64,000 bases of DNA from Caulobacter sp. 602-2 (GCF_011043625.1 NZ_JAAKGT010000011.1:124001-188000), one strand, 5' to 3'. Positions 49,977-59,349 are shown, counted from the stretch's first letter. Made by a program: numbers and translations. Notes: generated by a model from the sequence alone, not told the origin.

Positions 49977-51242
49977 CTAGACCGCCATCGCCTTGACCTC
50001 GCGGCGGATCAGCAGCGAGGCGCCCGCCGCGATCAGGCCGGCCACGCCCGCCAGCACGAAGGCCTGGACGTACTGGCCCTGTGCGGCGCGGATCATGCCC
50101 GCGCCCACGGCCGCCGTCGCCGCGCCCAGCTGGTGGCCGGCGGCGATCCAGCCGAAGACGATCGGGCCGTCTCGGTCGCCGAAGGCCTGGGTGGCCAGGC
50201 GCGCGGTCGGCGGCACGGTGGCGATCCAGTCCAGGCCGTAGAACACCGCGAACACCGACAGGCTGACGATCGAGAAGTCCGAATAGGGCAGGTAGATCAG
50301 CGAGAGGCCGCGCAGGGCGTAGTAGACGAACAAGAGCTTGCGCGGGTCGTAGCGGTCGGTCAGCCAGCCCGAAGCGGTGGTGCCGAAGAGGTCGAACAGG
50401 CCCATCAGCGCCAGCAGGCCGGCGGCGCGCACCTCGGGCATGCCGCGGTCGCCGCAGAAGGCGATCATGTGCACGCCGATCAGGCCGTTGGTGGTCAGGC
50501 CGCAGATGAAGAAGCCCAGGAACAGCAGCCAGAAGGTGCGGGTCTTGGATGCGCGGGCAAGGGCCCCGAAGGCGCCGGCCAGGGCGTTGGAAGCCGAGCC
50601 GCGCGGCGGCTCCACCCAGTCCTCGCCCGCGCCGAACGGCTTGTGGCCGATGTCGGAGGGGCGCTCGGGGATCAGCAGCCAGGCGATGGGGGCCATGAGG
50701 GCGGCGACGGCGGCCACGGTCAGCACCACGGGGCGCCAGCCGCCATGCTCGGCGATGAAGGCCATGGCCGGCAGGAAGATCAGCGAGCCGGTCGCCGTGG
50801 CGGCGGTCAGCAGGCCCAGCATCAGGCCGCGCCGCTCGACGAACCAGCGATTGACGATGGTCGCGCCCAGCACCATGGCCACCGCGCCGCTGCCAAAGCC
50901 CGCCAGCACGCCCCAGGTGGCCACATAGTGCCAGCTCTGCGTCATGAAGGCCGACAGGCCAGTGGAGATCGCCATCAGCACCAGGGCCAGGCTGACGGTC
51001 TTGCGCACGCCGAACGACTGCATCAGCGCCGCGGCGAAGGGGCCGGTCAGGCCGTAGAGGAAGATGCCGATGGCCGCGGCCAGCGAGATCGAGCCGCGAT
51101 CCCAGCCGAAGCTCTTTTCCAGCGGCAGGATCAGCACGCCAGGCGCTGCCCGCAGGCCGGCGGCGGCCAGCAGGGCCAGGAAGGTCACGCCCGCCACCAC
51201 GAAGGCGTAGTTGCGGCCGAAGGGGCGTCGGATCGTCGCCAT
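49977..51242 (-). CDS. MFS transporter
   Basis: A 421-residue major-facilitator carrier with 12 predicted helices. Features include LPLEKSFGWDRGSISLAAAI near helix 1-2, NRWFVERRGLMLGLLTAATA, and SGWLTDRYDPRKLLFVYYAL. The pattern is that of the OFA/monocarboxylate-like MFS group. It is divergent from a TetR regulator (94-base gap with repeated motifs), which likely represses it; an exporter or uptake carrier for a small acid is possible. Confidence 0.92.
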   Translation of the reverse strand: MATIRRPFGRNYAFVVAGVTFLALLAAAGLRAAPGVLILPLEKSFGWDRGSISLAAAIGIFLYGLTGPFAAALMQSFGVRKTVSLALVLMAISTGLSAFMTQSWHYVATWGVLAGFGSGAVAMVLGATIVNRWFVERRGLMLGLLTAATATGSLIFLPAMAFIAEHGGWRPVVLTVAAVAALMAPIAWLLIPERPSDIGHKPFGAGEDWVEPPRGSASNALAGAFGALARASKTRTFWLLFLGFFICGLTTNGLIGVHMIAFCGDRGMPEVRAAGLLALMGLFDLFGTTASGWLTDRYDPRKLLFVYYALRGLSLIYLPYSDFSIVSLSVFAVFYGLDWIATVPPTARLATQAFGDRDGPIVFGWIAAGHQLGAATAAVGAGMIRAAQGQYVQAFVLAGVAGLIAAGASLLIRREVKAMAV

Positions 51243-51262
51243 GCGGGCTTCCTCGTGGAAAA

Positions 51263-51317
51263 TGTAACCGATCGGTACGGGTCTTGATGGCGTTGTACGT
51301 ACCGGTTAGTAACATCG
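51263..51317. promoter_or_regulatory. Putative TetR operators between MFS and TetR genes
   Basis: TGTAACCGATCGGTACG (51264-51280) and, inverted, CGTACCGGTTAGTAACA (51298-51314) share CGTACCG and GGTTA blocks. The first contains the palindrome ACCGATCGGT. This is the arrangement of an autoregulated TetR/transporter pair. Confidence 0.5.
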
Positions 51318-51336
51318 TCAAGAGGCCTTCTGAGCT

Positions 51337-51948
51337 ATGACGAAAAACGACGCCGACACGCCCCTCCACCTGCAGCCGTACGCGCCCGGCGCGCGGGCGG
51401 CCGAGAAGATCTTCGAGACGGCCCGCGACCTGTTCTATCGCGAGGGCATCCGCGCCGTCGGGGTGGACGAGATCGTCAGCAGGGCCGGCGTGACCAAGCC
51501 CAGCCTCTATCGCAGCTTCAAGTCCAAGGACGACCTGGTCGCCGCGGTGCTGCGCGAGGTGGAGGACGGCTTCTGGGACCGCTTCAAGTCGGCCGAGGAT
51601 GCGTTTCCCGACGACCCGAAGGCGCAGATGATCGCCTATTTCGAAGGCCTGGCCGCGCGTTCGGGCGGGGCCGATTATCGCGGCTGCGCGCTCAGCAACG
51701 CGGTGGTCGAGTATCCCGACCGCGCTCATGCCGGCCGCGCCGTGTCGCAGGCGCACAAGCAGGACCTGCGCGACCGCCTGCGTGAAAAGGCCGCCCATAT
51801 GGGCGCGTCCGACCCCAAGGCCCTGGGCGATGCGATGATGCTGCTGATCGAGGGCGTCTTCACCTCCAGCCAGATGTTCGACGACGACGACAAGCCGGCC
51901 CTGGCGGTGGTGGGCGCGGTGAAGGCCCTGATCGCGGCCTATTGCTGA
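51337..51948 (+). CDS. TetR-family repressor
   Basis: A 203-residue regulator with N-terminal HTH (KIFETARDLFYREGIRAVGV, EIVSRAGVTKPSLYRSFKSK) and a C-terminal domain of the TetR_C class. It is divergent from the MFS gene and probably its repressor. Its last 10 bases overlap the end of the convergent gene at 51939. Confidence 0.93.
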   Translation: MTKNDADTPLHLQPYAPGARAAEKIFETARDLFYREGIRAVGVDEIVSRAGVTKPSLYRSFKSKDDLVAAVLREVEDGFWDRFKSAEDAFPDDPKAQMIAYFEGLAARSGGADYRGCALSNAVVEYPDRAHAGRAVSQAHKQDLRDRLREKAAHMGASDPKALGDAMMLLIEGVFTSSQMFDDDDKPALAVVGAVKALIAAYC

Positions 51949-52796
51949 GGCTTGGGCGCCTGGGCAAGGCAGGCGTCGGCGGCCTTGAGTATCGGAACGA
52001 CGTGGGCCTCGACCGTCTTGCTCGTGGTCTCCAGGGTCACGGCTCCGTCCTCGCGCATCAGGCCCAGGGTGTAGACCCATTGGCTGGAGTGCGGCATGGG
52101 CGCTCTGGGAACAGCGTCCTTGCCGACGCCGAACAGGTCCAGCCGCAGATCAAGGCTCGCCGCGTCGAGCGCCGCGAAGGCCTTGGCCATGGCGGGGCAG
52201 TCGCGGGAATCGACACGCTCGACCCGGAGTTCGGCTTTCAGGGCGGCGGCCGGCGAGGCCGAGGCGGCGAAGATCCTGGCGCGGTCGGCGAACCACCAGT
52301 CGGTCTGCGGCGAGACGCCTTCGGCCTTCAGATGCCGGGCCAGGGCGGGGCCGTCGAAGTTCTCTCGCATCCAGCGTGACAGCGAGGTCGGCTTGCTGTG
52401 GCCGCCGACCTCGACCGGGATGCTGACCTTGCGCAGCACGATGTGGCAGCTGTCCTTGTCGAAGCCGTAGGGCTGGGCAGGCCTGCAGAAGAGCTGGGCG
52501 TCGCCGCCGGCGAACAGGCCCATCTCCCCAAAGCCCTTGAAATAAAGCTGCCGCTGTCCGAACGCCCTTTCGCCCGGCGGAGGCGTGGCGGGCGTGTCGA
52601 TCACCGCCTCGATGATCGGACCCTTGCTGCGCTCGATCCAGTACCACCACAGCTGGTAAGGCGTGCGCAGGTCGTAGCCGTCGATCGGCTTTTCCAGTTC
52701 CGGCGGGGTGGGAACGGGCGGCGACGGCGCAGCGGCGCCAGGACCGGCGATCATCAGGGCCAGGGCGAGGCTCGCGATCGCGGCTGCGGACTTCAT
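51939..52796 (-). CDS. Exported hypothetical protein
   Basis: A 285-residue protein with signal peptide (MKSAAAIASLALALMIAGPG, cut after AAA) and a Pro-rich mature start. The body holds Trp/Tyr-rich TPYQLWWYWIERSKGP, paired Cys residues (QLFCRP, DSCHIVL, RDCPAM, ADACLAQ). No family recognised. Probably periplasmic. Alone on its strand; 99 bases separate it from the divergent GNAT gene. Confidence 0.75.
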   Translation of the reverse strand: MKSAAAIASLALALMIAGPGAAAPSPPVPTPPELEKPIDGYDLRTPYQLWWYWIERSKGPIIEAVIDTPATPPPGERAFGQRQLYFKGFGEMGLFAGGDAQLFCRPAQPYGFDKDSCHIVLRKVSIPVEVGGHSKPTSLSRWMRENFDGPALARHLKAEGVSPQTDWWFADRARIFAASASPAAALKAELRVERVDSRDCPAMAKAFAALDAASLDLRLDLFGVGKDAVPRAPMPHSSQWVYTLGLMREDGAVTLETTSKTVEAHVVPILKAADACLAQAPKPQQ

Positions 52797-52895
52797 CGGC
52801 GCCTTTCGGGTGGCGGTGGGGACGATGCAATCCTAGATCGCTGTCGTCGGCGGCGAAACCTCTGTGAAGCTTGCGTCGCGTTGCAGGGAGCCGCC

Positions 52896-53579
52896 ATGTC
52901 CGCCCATCCTCTCGATCGTCCCGTCTGGTCCAGCCTGACCGGCCGGCAGGCGCATCTGGCGATCCCGCGCGGCGGGGCGCTGCGGATGGATCCGGACTTC
53001 GGCCTGTTCGCGGCGCTGGCCGAGGTGTCTCAAGAGAGCCTAGCGGCCCTGGGCGACCTGGTGCGCCAGCATGGACCCTCGGGCCTCGTCGAGCTTGCCC
53101 CGCCGCCGCCGGTTCCCGGCGCCGACGCAGCCTCCAGCGCCCTGTGCTGGCAGATGACGGCGCGGGCGATCACGCCGCTGAAGCCGCTCGACTTCGAGAT
53201 CATTTCGCTGGGCGACGCCGACGCGGCCGAGATGCTGGCCCTGGCCACGCTGACCAAGCCCGGCCCGTTCTTCTCGCGCACCCATGAACTGGGCGACTTC
53301 GTCGGTGTGAAGGTCGACGGCGAACTGGCGGCCATGGCCGGCGAGCGGATGCGGCCGGACGGCTTCACCGAGGTCAGCGGCGTCTGCACCCGGCCCGATT
53401 TTCGCGGCAAGGGCTACGCCGCCGGCCTGATGGCCCACGTGGCGGGCGCGATCCTGGCGCGGGGCGAGACGCCGTTCCTGCACAGCTACGCCGACAACGC
53501 CGGGGCCAACGCGCTGTACCAGGCCCTGGGCTTCGAGCGGCGGGCCGACGTGTGGTTCACGGTGCTGGCGCCTGGATAA
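52896..53579 (+). CDS. GNAT-family N-acetyltransferase
   Basis: A 227-residue protein with a C-terminal GNAT domain (about 120-225). The acetyl-CoA loop is VCTRPDFRGKGYAAGLM and the last strand-helix is SYADNAGANALYQALGFERR. The N-terminal 110 residues are a partial FR47-like region. Substrate unknown. ATG 52896 has AGGGAG 8 bases upstream. Confidence 0.9.
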   Translation: MSAHPLDRPVWSSLTGRQAHLAIPRGGALRMDPDFGLFAALAEVSQESLAALGDLVRQHGPSGLVELAPPPPVPGADAASSALCWQMTARAITPLKPLDFEIISLGDADAAEMLALATLTKPGPFFSRTHELGDFVGVKVDGELAAMAGERMRPDGFTEVSGVCTRPDFRGKGYAAGLMAHVAGAILARGETPFLHSYADNAGANALYQALGFERRADVWFTVLAPG

Positions 53580-53582
53580 GGA

Positions 53583-53614
53583 AAAGGCCCGGAAGCGTAC
53601 GCCTCCGGGCCTTT
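53583..53614. terminator. Bidirectional terminator
   Basis: Perfect 11-bp stem AAAGGCCCGGA/TCCGGGCCTTT with a self-complementary loop (AGCGTACGCC). It ends the GNAT transcript and the OPT transcript. Confidence 0.85.
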
Positions 53615-53637
53615 CGGTTTCGATAGGGAGAGACCGA

Positions 53638-55629
53638 TCAGGCCTCTTCCATCTTCCGCGCCTGGATCCGGCACCAGCCGTAGAGGCCGGCGACCACGAC
53701 CGCCGCGACGATGATGGCGATGATCATGCCCAGGTGCTCGGGCGGCGGGTTGGCGATGGCCAGCGGCGCGCCCTTGTTGGTCGAGACGATCAGCAGGGCC
53801 AGGGCCACGTTGAACAGGCTCTCACCGACGATGAAGCCCGAGGCGATCAGCACGCCCAGGCGCTTGGCGACCTCGGCCTTGCGGTCCTTGGAGACCACGC
53901 GCTCGAAGATCCAGCCGGCCAGGGCGCCGACGACCACCGGGGCGGTCACGGCGCTGGGCAGGTAGATGGCCAGGCCCACGCCCAGCGGCGGCAGGCTGAA
54001 GCGGTCCTTGCTGGCGCGGCGCAGCACGATGTCGACCACCACCAGCGCCAGGCCGATCAGGGCGCCGACGCCCAGGAGGTCCCACTGCAGGTTATGGCCG
54101 ATGACGCCCTTGGCCAGGGTCGAGATCAGCGTCGCCTGCGGCGCGGCCAGCGGTTCGGCGCCGGGCACGACATTGAGGTTCGGCGCACCGACGAAGCCGT
54201 TGGACTTGGCCAGCAGGTCCAGCACGAAGGGGATCACCACGGCGCCCGACAGCACGCCGATCACCAGGGCCGACTGCTGCTTCCACGGGGTGGCGTCGAC
54301 CAGCTGGCCGGTCTTCAGGTCCTGCAGGTTGTCGTTGGCCACGACGGCCACGGCCAGCACGGTGGCGGTGACATAGAGGGCGAAGGCGACCAGGGCCTTG
54401 GCGGCGTCCGGACCGATCAGGCCGCGGCCGATGGCCCCGACCAGCAGCGAGGCGCCCAGCACCGTCAAGATGGCGATGCCCGAGACGGGGCTGTTGGACG
54501 AGCCGATCAGGCCGGCCATGTAGCCGCAGACGGCGGCGGCCAGAAGGCCGGCGAACACCAGGTAGGCGACGGCGGCGATGGTCAGCGGCAGGGCCAGGGC
54601 GCCGGCCGGACCGCCCAGGGCGAAGGCCGCCAGCAGCCAGCCGGCCGGAGCCAGCAGGGCCACCGACACCAGGCCGACGACGAACAGCGGGATGTCCTGC
54701 TCGACGCGCGGCAGGTCGCCGCCGCCCGAGCGACGGGCCTTGCCCGCCTCGAAGGCCGAGACCAGGCCGCGCCAGATCGGGACGACCAGCTTGCCCAGGG
54801 TCCAGATAGCGGCCGCGCCGATGACGCCGGCGCCCAGGAAGCGCACCTTGGTGGCCCAGACGGTCAGGGCGTGGTCGGCGACGCTGGCGCCGGCTTCGGC
54901 GGGGAACACGCCGGTCAGGATCGGCACCAGCACCGCCCAGGCGATGAACAGGCCGGTGAACATGGCGATGCCGACGGTGATGCCCATCAGGTGGCCCGCG
55001 CCCATCAGGGCCAGCGAGCTGGACGCGCCGATGCCGGTCGCGCCCTTGCCCACCTTGACGAAGGCGGCGACCTCGGCGGCGAAGATCTTGGCCGCGCCCA
55101 GGGCGGCGAAGGCCGCCGAGCTGAGGGTGCCGGCGATCACGGCCCACAGGCCCGCCTTGCCCTCGGCCGCGCCTTCGCGCGAGCCCGAGCCGACCTTCAG
55201 CACCTCGGCGGCGGCGACGCCTTCGGGGTAGGGCAGGGGCGAGTTGGTCACCAGGGCCCGGCGAAGGGGGATGGTGTACATCACGCCCAGGATGCCGCCG
55301 ACGGCGCAGATGCCGAAGGTGGCCAGGAACGGGATGTTCGACCACCAGCCGATCATCAGCAGGCCCGGCAGCACGAAGATCACCGACGACAGCGTGCCCG
55401 CGGCCGAGGCGATCGTCTGGACGATGTTGTTTTCCTGGATCGTCGAGGTCTGGAAGAAGCGCAGCAGCGCCATCGAGATCACCGCGGCCGGGATCGAGGT
55501 GGCGAAGGTCAGGCCGACCTTCAGCCCCAGATAGACCTGGGCGGCCGTGAAGACGACGGTGATGAGTATGCCCAGGATCACGCCGCGGAGCGTGAACTCC
55601 GAGCGCGGGGCGGCGGTGATATCGGACAT
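53638..55629 (-). CDS. OPT-family oligopeptide transporter
   Basis: A 663-residue membrane protein with about 15 hydrophobic segments. The N-terminus EFTLRGVILGILITVVFTAA followed by YLGLKVGLTFATSIPAAVIS is diagnostic of the bacterial OPT family, as is ENNIVQTIASAAGTLSSVIF. Members carry peptides or metal-siderophore complexes. It is monocistronic between two hairpins; the substrate cannot be inferred. Confidence 0.94.
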   Translation of the reverse strand: MSDITAAPRSEFTLRGVILGILITVVFTAAQVYLGLKVGLTFATSIPAAVISMALLRFFQTSTIQENNIVQTIASAAGTLSSVIFVLPGLLMIGWWSNIPFLATFGICAVGGILGVMYTIPLRRALVTNSPLPYPEGVAAAEVLKVGSGSREGAAEGKAGLWAVIAGTLSSAAFAALGAAKIFAAEVAAFVKVGKGATGIGASSSLALMGAGHLMGITVGIAMFTGLFIAWAVLVPILTGVFPAEAGASVADHALTVWATKVRFLGAGVIGAAAIWTLGKLVVPIWRGLVSAFEAGKARRSGGGDLPRVEQDIPLFVVGLVSVALLAPAGWLLAAFALGGPAGALALPLTIAAVAYLVFAGLLAAAVCGYMAGLIGSSNSPVSGIAILTVLGASLLVGAIGRGLIGPDAAKALVAFALYVTATVLAVAVVANDNLQDLKTGQLVDATPWKQQSALVIGVLSGAVVIPFVLDLLAKSNGFVGAPNLNVVPGAEPLAAPQATLISTLAKGVIGHNLQWDLLGVGALIGLALVVVDIVLRRASKDRFSLPPLGVGLAIYLPSAVTAPVVVGALAGWIFERVVSKDRKAEVAKRLGVLIASGFIVGESLFNVALALLIVSTNKGAPLAIANPPPEHLGMIIAIIVAAVVVAGLYGWCRIQARKMEEA

Positions 55630-55730
55630 GCGGGTTCCGCAAACAGTTAAGGCGGCCGGACCTTGCCGTCCGACCGCCCCATACTCAAGCCCGGAAGGGC
55701 ATGAACTGTTATGAAATTACAGAATGAGGG

Positions 55731-56498
55731 TCACAGAACGCCCAGCATCTCGGCCACCAGCGGATGGCGGACGATGTCCTGGTCGGCCAGACGGACCACG
55801 GCGATGTTCGACATCTGCTCGAAGCGATCGGCCACGTCGCCCAGGCCCGAGATCCCCGGCAGCAGGTCCGACTGGTTCGGGTCGCCCGTGACCACCATGG
55901 TCGAATGCCAGCCCAGGCGCGTCAGCAGCATCTTCAGCTGCATGTAGGTGCAGTTCTGGGCCTCGTCGATCACCACGAAGGCGTTGTTCAGCGTGCGGCC
56001 GCGCATGAAGCCGACCGGCGCGATCTCGATCGCCCCTTCGGCCATCAGGGCCCGCATGCGCTTGACCGACAGGCGGTCGGTCAGGGCGTCGTAGAGCGGC
56101 CGCAGGTAGGGAGCCAGCTTGTCTTCCATGTCGCCCGGCAGGTAGCCGATCGACTCCCCGGCCTCGACGGCGGGGCGCGACAGGACGATGCGGTTGACCC
56201 GGCCGGCCTCCAGCGCCTCGACGGCCTTGGCGATGGCCAGGTAGGTCTTGCCGGTGCCGGCCGGACCCAGCGCCATGACCAGGTTCTTGCTGTCCATCGC
56301 TTCCAGCAGCTGCGCCTGGCCTGGCGATTTCGGTTTTATCGTCTTGATGTAGCTCTGATCCCGGGGCGCGTTGTCCGCTTCACCCAGCGGCGACCAGCCG
56401 CCGCGATGCTCCACCGGCAGGCGACGCACCTTGGCGTCGTCGTCGTAGCGGCCGTCAGCGCCTTCGCGCACCATCCGCTTCAGGGCTCGCTTGGTCAT
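55731..56498 (-). CDS. PhoH-like ATPase
   Basis: A 255-residue PhoH-family P-loop protein. Walker A GPAGTGKTYLAIAKAVEAL and Walker B NAFVVIDEAQNCT are present, with VTGDPNQSDLLPGISGL downstream. The 65-residue N-terminal extension is basic and lacks a PIN domain. Family members are implicated in RNA metabolism or helicase activity. ATG 56498 has GGAGG upstream. A minus-strand terminator-like hairpin stands directly before it (56518-56551), suggesting attenuation. Confidence 0.92.
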   Translation of the reverse strand: MTKRALKRMVREGADGRYDDDAKVRRLPVEHRGGWSPLGEADNAPRDQSYIKTIKPKSPGQAQLLEAMDSKNLVMALGPAGTGKTYLAIAKAVEALEAGRVNRIVLSRPAVEAGESIGYLPGDMEDKLAPYLRPLYDALTDRLSVKRMRALMAEGAIEIAPVGFMRGRTLNNAFVVIDEAQNCTYMQLKMLLTRLGWHSTMVVTGDPNQSDLLPGISGLGDVADRFEQMSNIAVVRLADQDIVRHPLVAEMLGVL

Positions 56499-56517
56499 CA
56501 AAGCCTCCATTCAGGCA

Positions 56518-56551
56518 TGAAAAAAGGACGAGGCCGTAAGGCGTCGTCCTT
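56518..56551 (-). terminator. Terminator-like hairpin just upstream of the phoH-like gene
   Basis: AAGGACGA/TCGTCCTT (8 bp) with an inner GCC/GGC pair; on the minus strand it is followed by TTTTTTCATG, a full U tract, only 20 bases before the phoH-like ATG. It either attenuates that gene or ends a small RNA made from 56552-56770. That stretch holds no convincing gene. Confidence 0.6.
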
Positions 56552-56770
56552 GGGTCGATGAGAGGAGCAGAAGACGGAGCCGCAGGCGCGGCCAGGCGGC
56601 TCGGTGGAGCCCCAGGAAGGCGGTGCTGTACGCCGGAACGCCGAACGCAAGACCTGTTTCTCCGTCGTCAGGAGGCCGCGGACGGTATGGACCGCGGCGG
56701 ATACGGTAGGAAAGTCCCCCGATGGAAGGATGTTCCACCCCGAATCACCGGATCTACAATAGGGGCTTTT

Positions 56771-56827
56771 ATGGTTTATGAGCGATTAAAGGTCGCAGCC
56801 TTGGAAGAACACGGGGTGTACGGATGA
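56771..56827 (+). CDS. 18-codon upstream ORF coupled to the carbonic-anhydrase-like gene
   Basis: ATG 56771 opens MVYERLKVAALEEHGVYG and its TGA overlaps the next ATG (ATGA at 56824-56827). It contains TTA, a codon rare in this GC-rich genome, and AT-rich codons unlike its neighbours. It may be a regulatory leader peptide, or chance. Confidence 0.35.
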   Translation: MVYERLKVAALEEHGVYG

Positions 56828-57351
56828 CTGTCTATTCGTTGGGCGATATCGCGCCGAACCTTCCGTCGGAAGACGAATACTGGATCGCGCCGACCGCCAG
56901 CGTGATGGGCAATGTCGTGCTCGAACAGAACGCCAGCGTCTGGTGGGGCGCGGTGGTGCGCGGCGACAATGATCCGATCACCATCGGCCGGGGCAGCAAC
57001 ATCCAGGACGGCTCGGTGCTGCACACCGACGCCGGGATCCCGCTGACCATCGGCGCGAACGTCACGGTCGGTCACATGGTGATGCTGCACGGCTGCACGA
57101 TCGGCGACGGCTCGCTGATCGGCATCGGCTCGATCATCCTCAACGGGGCCAAGATCGGGAAGAACTGCCTGATCGGCGCCGGCGCCCTGATCACCGAGGG
57201 CAAGGAGATCCCCGACAACTCGATGGTGGTCGGCGCGCCGGGCAAGATCATCCGCGAGGTCAGCGAGCACCAGGCGATGATCCTGCAGGCCTCGGCCCTG
57301 CACTATGTCGAGAACTGGAAGCGCTATCGCGCCGGCCTCAAGGCGATCTGA
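56824..57351 (+). CDS. Gamma-carbonic-anhydrase-like hexapeptide protein
   Basis: A 175-residue left-handed beta-helix protein of the gamma carbonic anhydrase/YrdA family: IAPTASVMGNVVLEQNASVW, WGAVVRGDNDPITIGRGSNI, VTVGHMVMLHGCTIGDGSLI. The His residues in VGHMVMLHGC and the one in SVLHTDAG match the metal-binding set. CO2 hydration is possible but many family members are inactive. No partners nearby. Confidence 0.92.
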   Translation: MTVYSLGDIAPNLPSEDEYWIAPTASVMGNVVLEQNASVWWGAVVRGDNDPITIGRGSNIQDGSVLHTDAGIPLTIGANVTVGHMVMLHGCTIGDGSLIGIGSIILNGAKIGKNCLIGAGALITEGKEIPDNSMVVGAPGKIIREVSEHQAMILQASALHYVENWKRYRAGLKAI

Positions 57352-57361
57352 GCGAAAAGCG

Positions 57362-57403
57362 CAGGAGCGCCGCCCGGAGGGGGGGGGATGGGCGGCGCTC
57401 CTG
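57362..57403. terminator. Strong 14-bp hairpin after the carbonic-anhydrase-like gene
   Basis: CAGGAGCGCCGCCC/GGGCGGCGCTCCTG with a G-rich loop (57376-57389), no U tract. It begins 10 bases past the stop codon. The remaining gap to 57684 has no convincing gene, only AT-richer sequence before the GMC gene (TCTAAACAACGATAACATTG) that may be its promoter. Confidence 0.6.
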
Positions 57404-57684
57404 TCAGACCCGCGCAAAGGGGCTGGATGCGCGGGGCCTTCTCACGGCGGCGGCGGGACTGTCGCCGGCGTGGAAGTCGGACGGGCCGGTAGGGCGCTCT
57501 CCACGAAGCCGCCGGCCGATCTGATGACCGTCATGATGTCGGCCGCCCCTTCCGATCGGATTAAGGTTGAGTTCGCGCAAAATCCGTAACGGCGTTCTTC
57601 GCGGCGTTTCATGCCCTCTTGCCGCCGTCCCGGGACCGGGTCACTGTGCTGTCTAAACAACGATAACATTGTGGGAGGGACGCC

Positions 57685-59349
57685 ATGTCGGGCACGCGCT
57701 ACGACTACGTCATCATCGGCGCCGGTTCGGCGGGTTGCGTGCTGGCCGCGCGGCTGACCGAGGATCCGGCCGTGAAGGTGCTGCTGCTGGAGGCCGGCGG
57801 CAAGAACGGCTCGGTGCTTGTGCGCATGCCCGCCGGCGTGGGCGAGCTGATCAAGGCCAAGGGCGAGTGCAACTGGGGCTTCTGGACCGAGGCCGAGCCG
57901 CATCTCGACGGCCGCAAGCTGTGGTGGCCGCGCGGGCGGGGCCTGGGCGGATCCTCGGCGATCAACGGCATGATCTACATCCGCGGCCATGCGCGCGACT
58001 ACGACCAGTGGCGGCAGATGGGTCTGTCCGGCTGGTCCTACGCCGAGGTGCTGCCCTACTTCAAACGCTCGGAAACCTTCCATGGCGGGGGCTGCGCCTA
58101 TCACGGCGACAGCGGGCCGCTGCACGTGTCGGCCGGCGAGTCCGACAGCCCGTTCTACAAGGCGCTGATCGAGGCGGGCCGCCAGGCGGGCCACCCGGTG
58201 ACCAAGGATTTCAACGGCTTCCAGCAGGAGGGCTTCGGCCCGTACGACCTGACCATTCGCGACGGCAAGCGCTGGAGCGCGGCCGCCGCCTATCTGGCCC
58301 AGGCCCTGTCGCGACCCAACCTGACCTGCCTGACCGAGGCGCGCACCACCCGCATCGTGGTCGAGAACGGCAAGGCCGTGGGCGTCGAATATGTCGCAGG
58401 CAAGGGCGGCCAGACGGCGATCGCCTACGCCGACGCCGAGGTGCTGCTGAGCGCCGGCGCGGTGCAATCTCCGCAAATCCTGCAACTTTCGGGGATCGGC
58501 GATCCCGACGCCCTGAAGGCGGCCGGCGTGGCGCCCGTCCACGAGGCCCGCGGCGTCGGCCAGAACCTGCAGGACCATCTGGACGTCTGCCTGTCGTGGA
58601 CGACCAAGGGGCTGAAGACGGCCTACTCGGCCAACAAGGGCCTGAACAAGCTGGGCGTCGGCCTGTCCTACCTGCTGATGGGCAAGGGGATCGGGCGGCA
58701 GAACTTCCTGGAATCGGGCGCCTTCCTGCGCTCGCGTCCCGATCTCGACCGGCCCGACCTGCAGATCCACGCCGTGCTGGCGATCATGCAGGACCACGGC
58801 AAGGTGGTGGTCGAGAAGGACGGCTTCACCCTGCACGTCTGTCAGCTGCGTCCGGAAAGCCGGGGCTCGGTGGGTCTGCAGTCTTCGGATCCGTTCGCCG
58901 ACCCGAAGATCCTGGCCAACTATCTGGCGACCGAGGAAGACCGCCGGGCCATGCGCGAGGGCGTGCGGATCGGCCGCGACGTGGCCGCCCAGGCCGCGCT
59001 GGACCCCTACCGCGACAGCGAGTACGCGCCGGGGGCGGCGGTGAGGAGCGATCAGGAGATCGACACCTGGATCCGCGCCAAGGCCGAGACGATCTACCAC
59101 CCGGTCGGCACCTGCCGCATGGGCGCGGCGGGCGATCCGCTGGCGGTGGTCGACGACCAGCTGCGCGTGCAGGGGATCGACGGCCTGCGGGTGATCGACG
59201 CCTCGGTGATGCCCACCCTGATCGGCGGCAACACCAACGCCCCGACGATCATGATCGCCGAGCGCGCCGCCGACCTGCTGCGCGGCAAGGCGACCCTGGC
59301 GCCGCAGGATGTCCCGGTGTTCGACGGAGCCTCCGCGGTGGCGGCCTGA
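57685..59349 (+). CDS. GMC-family FAD oxidoreductase (choline-dehydrogenase-like)
   Basis: A 554-residue flavoenzyme oxidising alcohols. FAD site IIGAGSAGCVLAARLTEDP at the N-terminus; GMC signatures GRGLGGSSAINGMIYIRGHA and LSAGAVQSPQILQLSGIGDP; catalytic His in IYHPVGTCRMG and NTNAPTIMI near the end. It resembles BetA-like dehydrogenases used in alkane or alcohol breakdown rather than true choline dehydrogenase, judged only by context. GGGAGGG precedes the ATG. Confidence 0.93.
   Translation: MSGTRYDYVIIGAGSAGCVLAARLTEDPAVKVLLLEAGGKNGSVLVRMPAGVGELIKAKGECNWGFWTEAEPHLDGRKLWWPRGRGLGGSSAINGMIYIRGHARDYDQWRQMGLSGWSYAEVLPYFKRSETFHGGGCAYHGDSGPLHVSAGESDSPFYKALIEAGRQAGHPVTKDFNGFQQEGFGPYDLTIRDGKRWSAAAAYLAQALSRPNLTCLTEARTTRIVVENGKAVGVEYVAGKGGQTAIAYADAEVLLSAGAVQSPQILQLSGIGDPDALKAAGVAPVHEARGVGQNLQDHLDVCLSWTTKGLKTAYSANKGLNKLGVGLSYLLMGKGIGRQNFLESGAFLRSRPDLDRPDLQIHAVLAIMQDHGKVVVEKDGFTLHVCQLRPESRGSVGLQSSDPFADPKILANYLATEEDRRAMREGVRIGRDVAAQAALDPYRDSEYAPGAAVRSDQEIDTWIRAKAETIYHPVGTCRMGAAGDPLAVVDDQLRVQGIDGLRVIDASVMPTLIGGNTNAPTIMIAERAADLLRGKATLAPQDVPVFDGASAVAA

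Noticed and set aside
53734..55650. 638-codon plus-strand open frame opposite the OPT transporter
   Set aside because: Antisense shadow with no structure-like pattern.
56700..56725. AGGAAAGTCC resembling the 5' signature of RNase P RNA
   Set aside because: The rest of the RNase P core sequence is not present around it.
57442..57612. Possible 56-residue minus-strand ORF ahead of the GMC gene
   Set aside because: Its SD-like sequence is too close to the ATG, codon bias is mixed and it looks like no known protein; kept only as a remote possibility.
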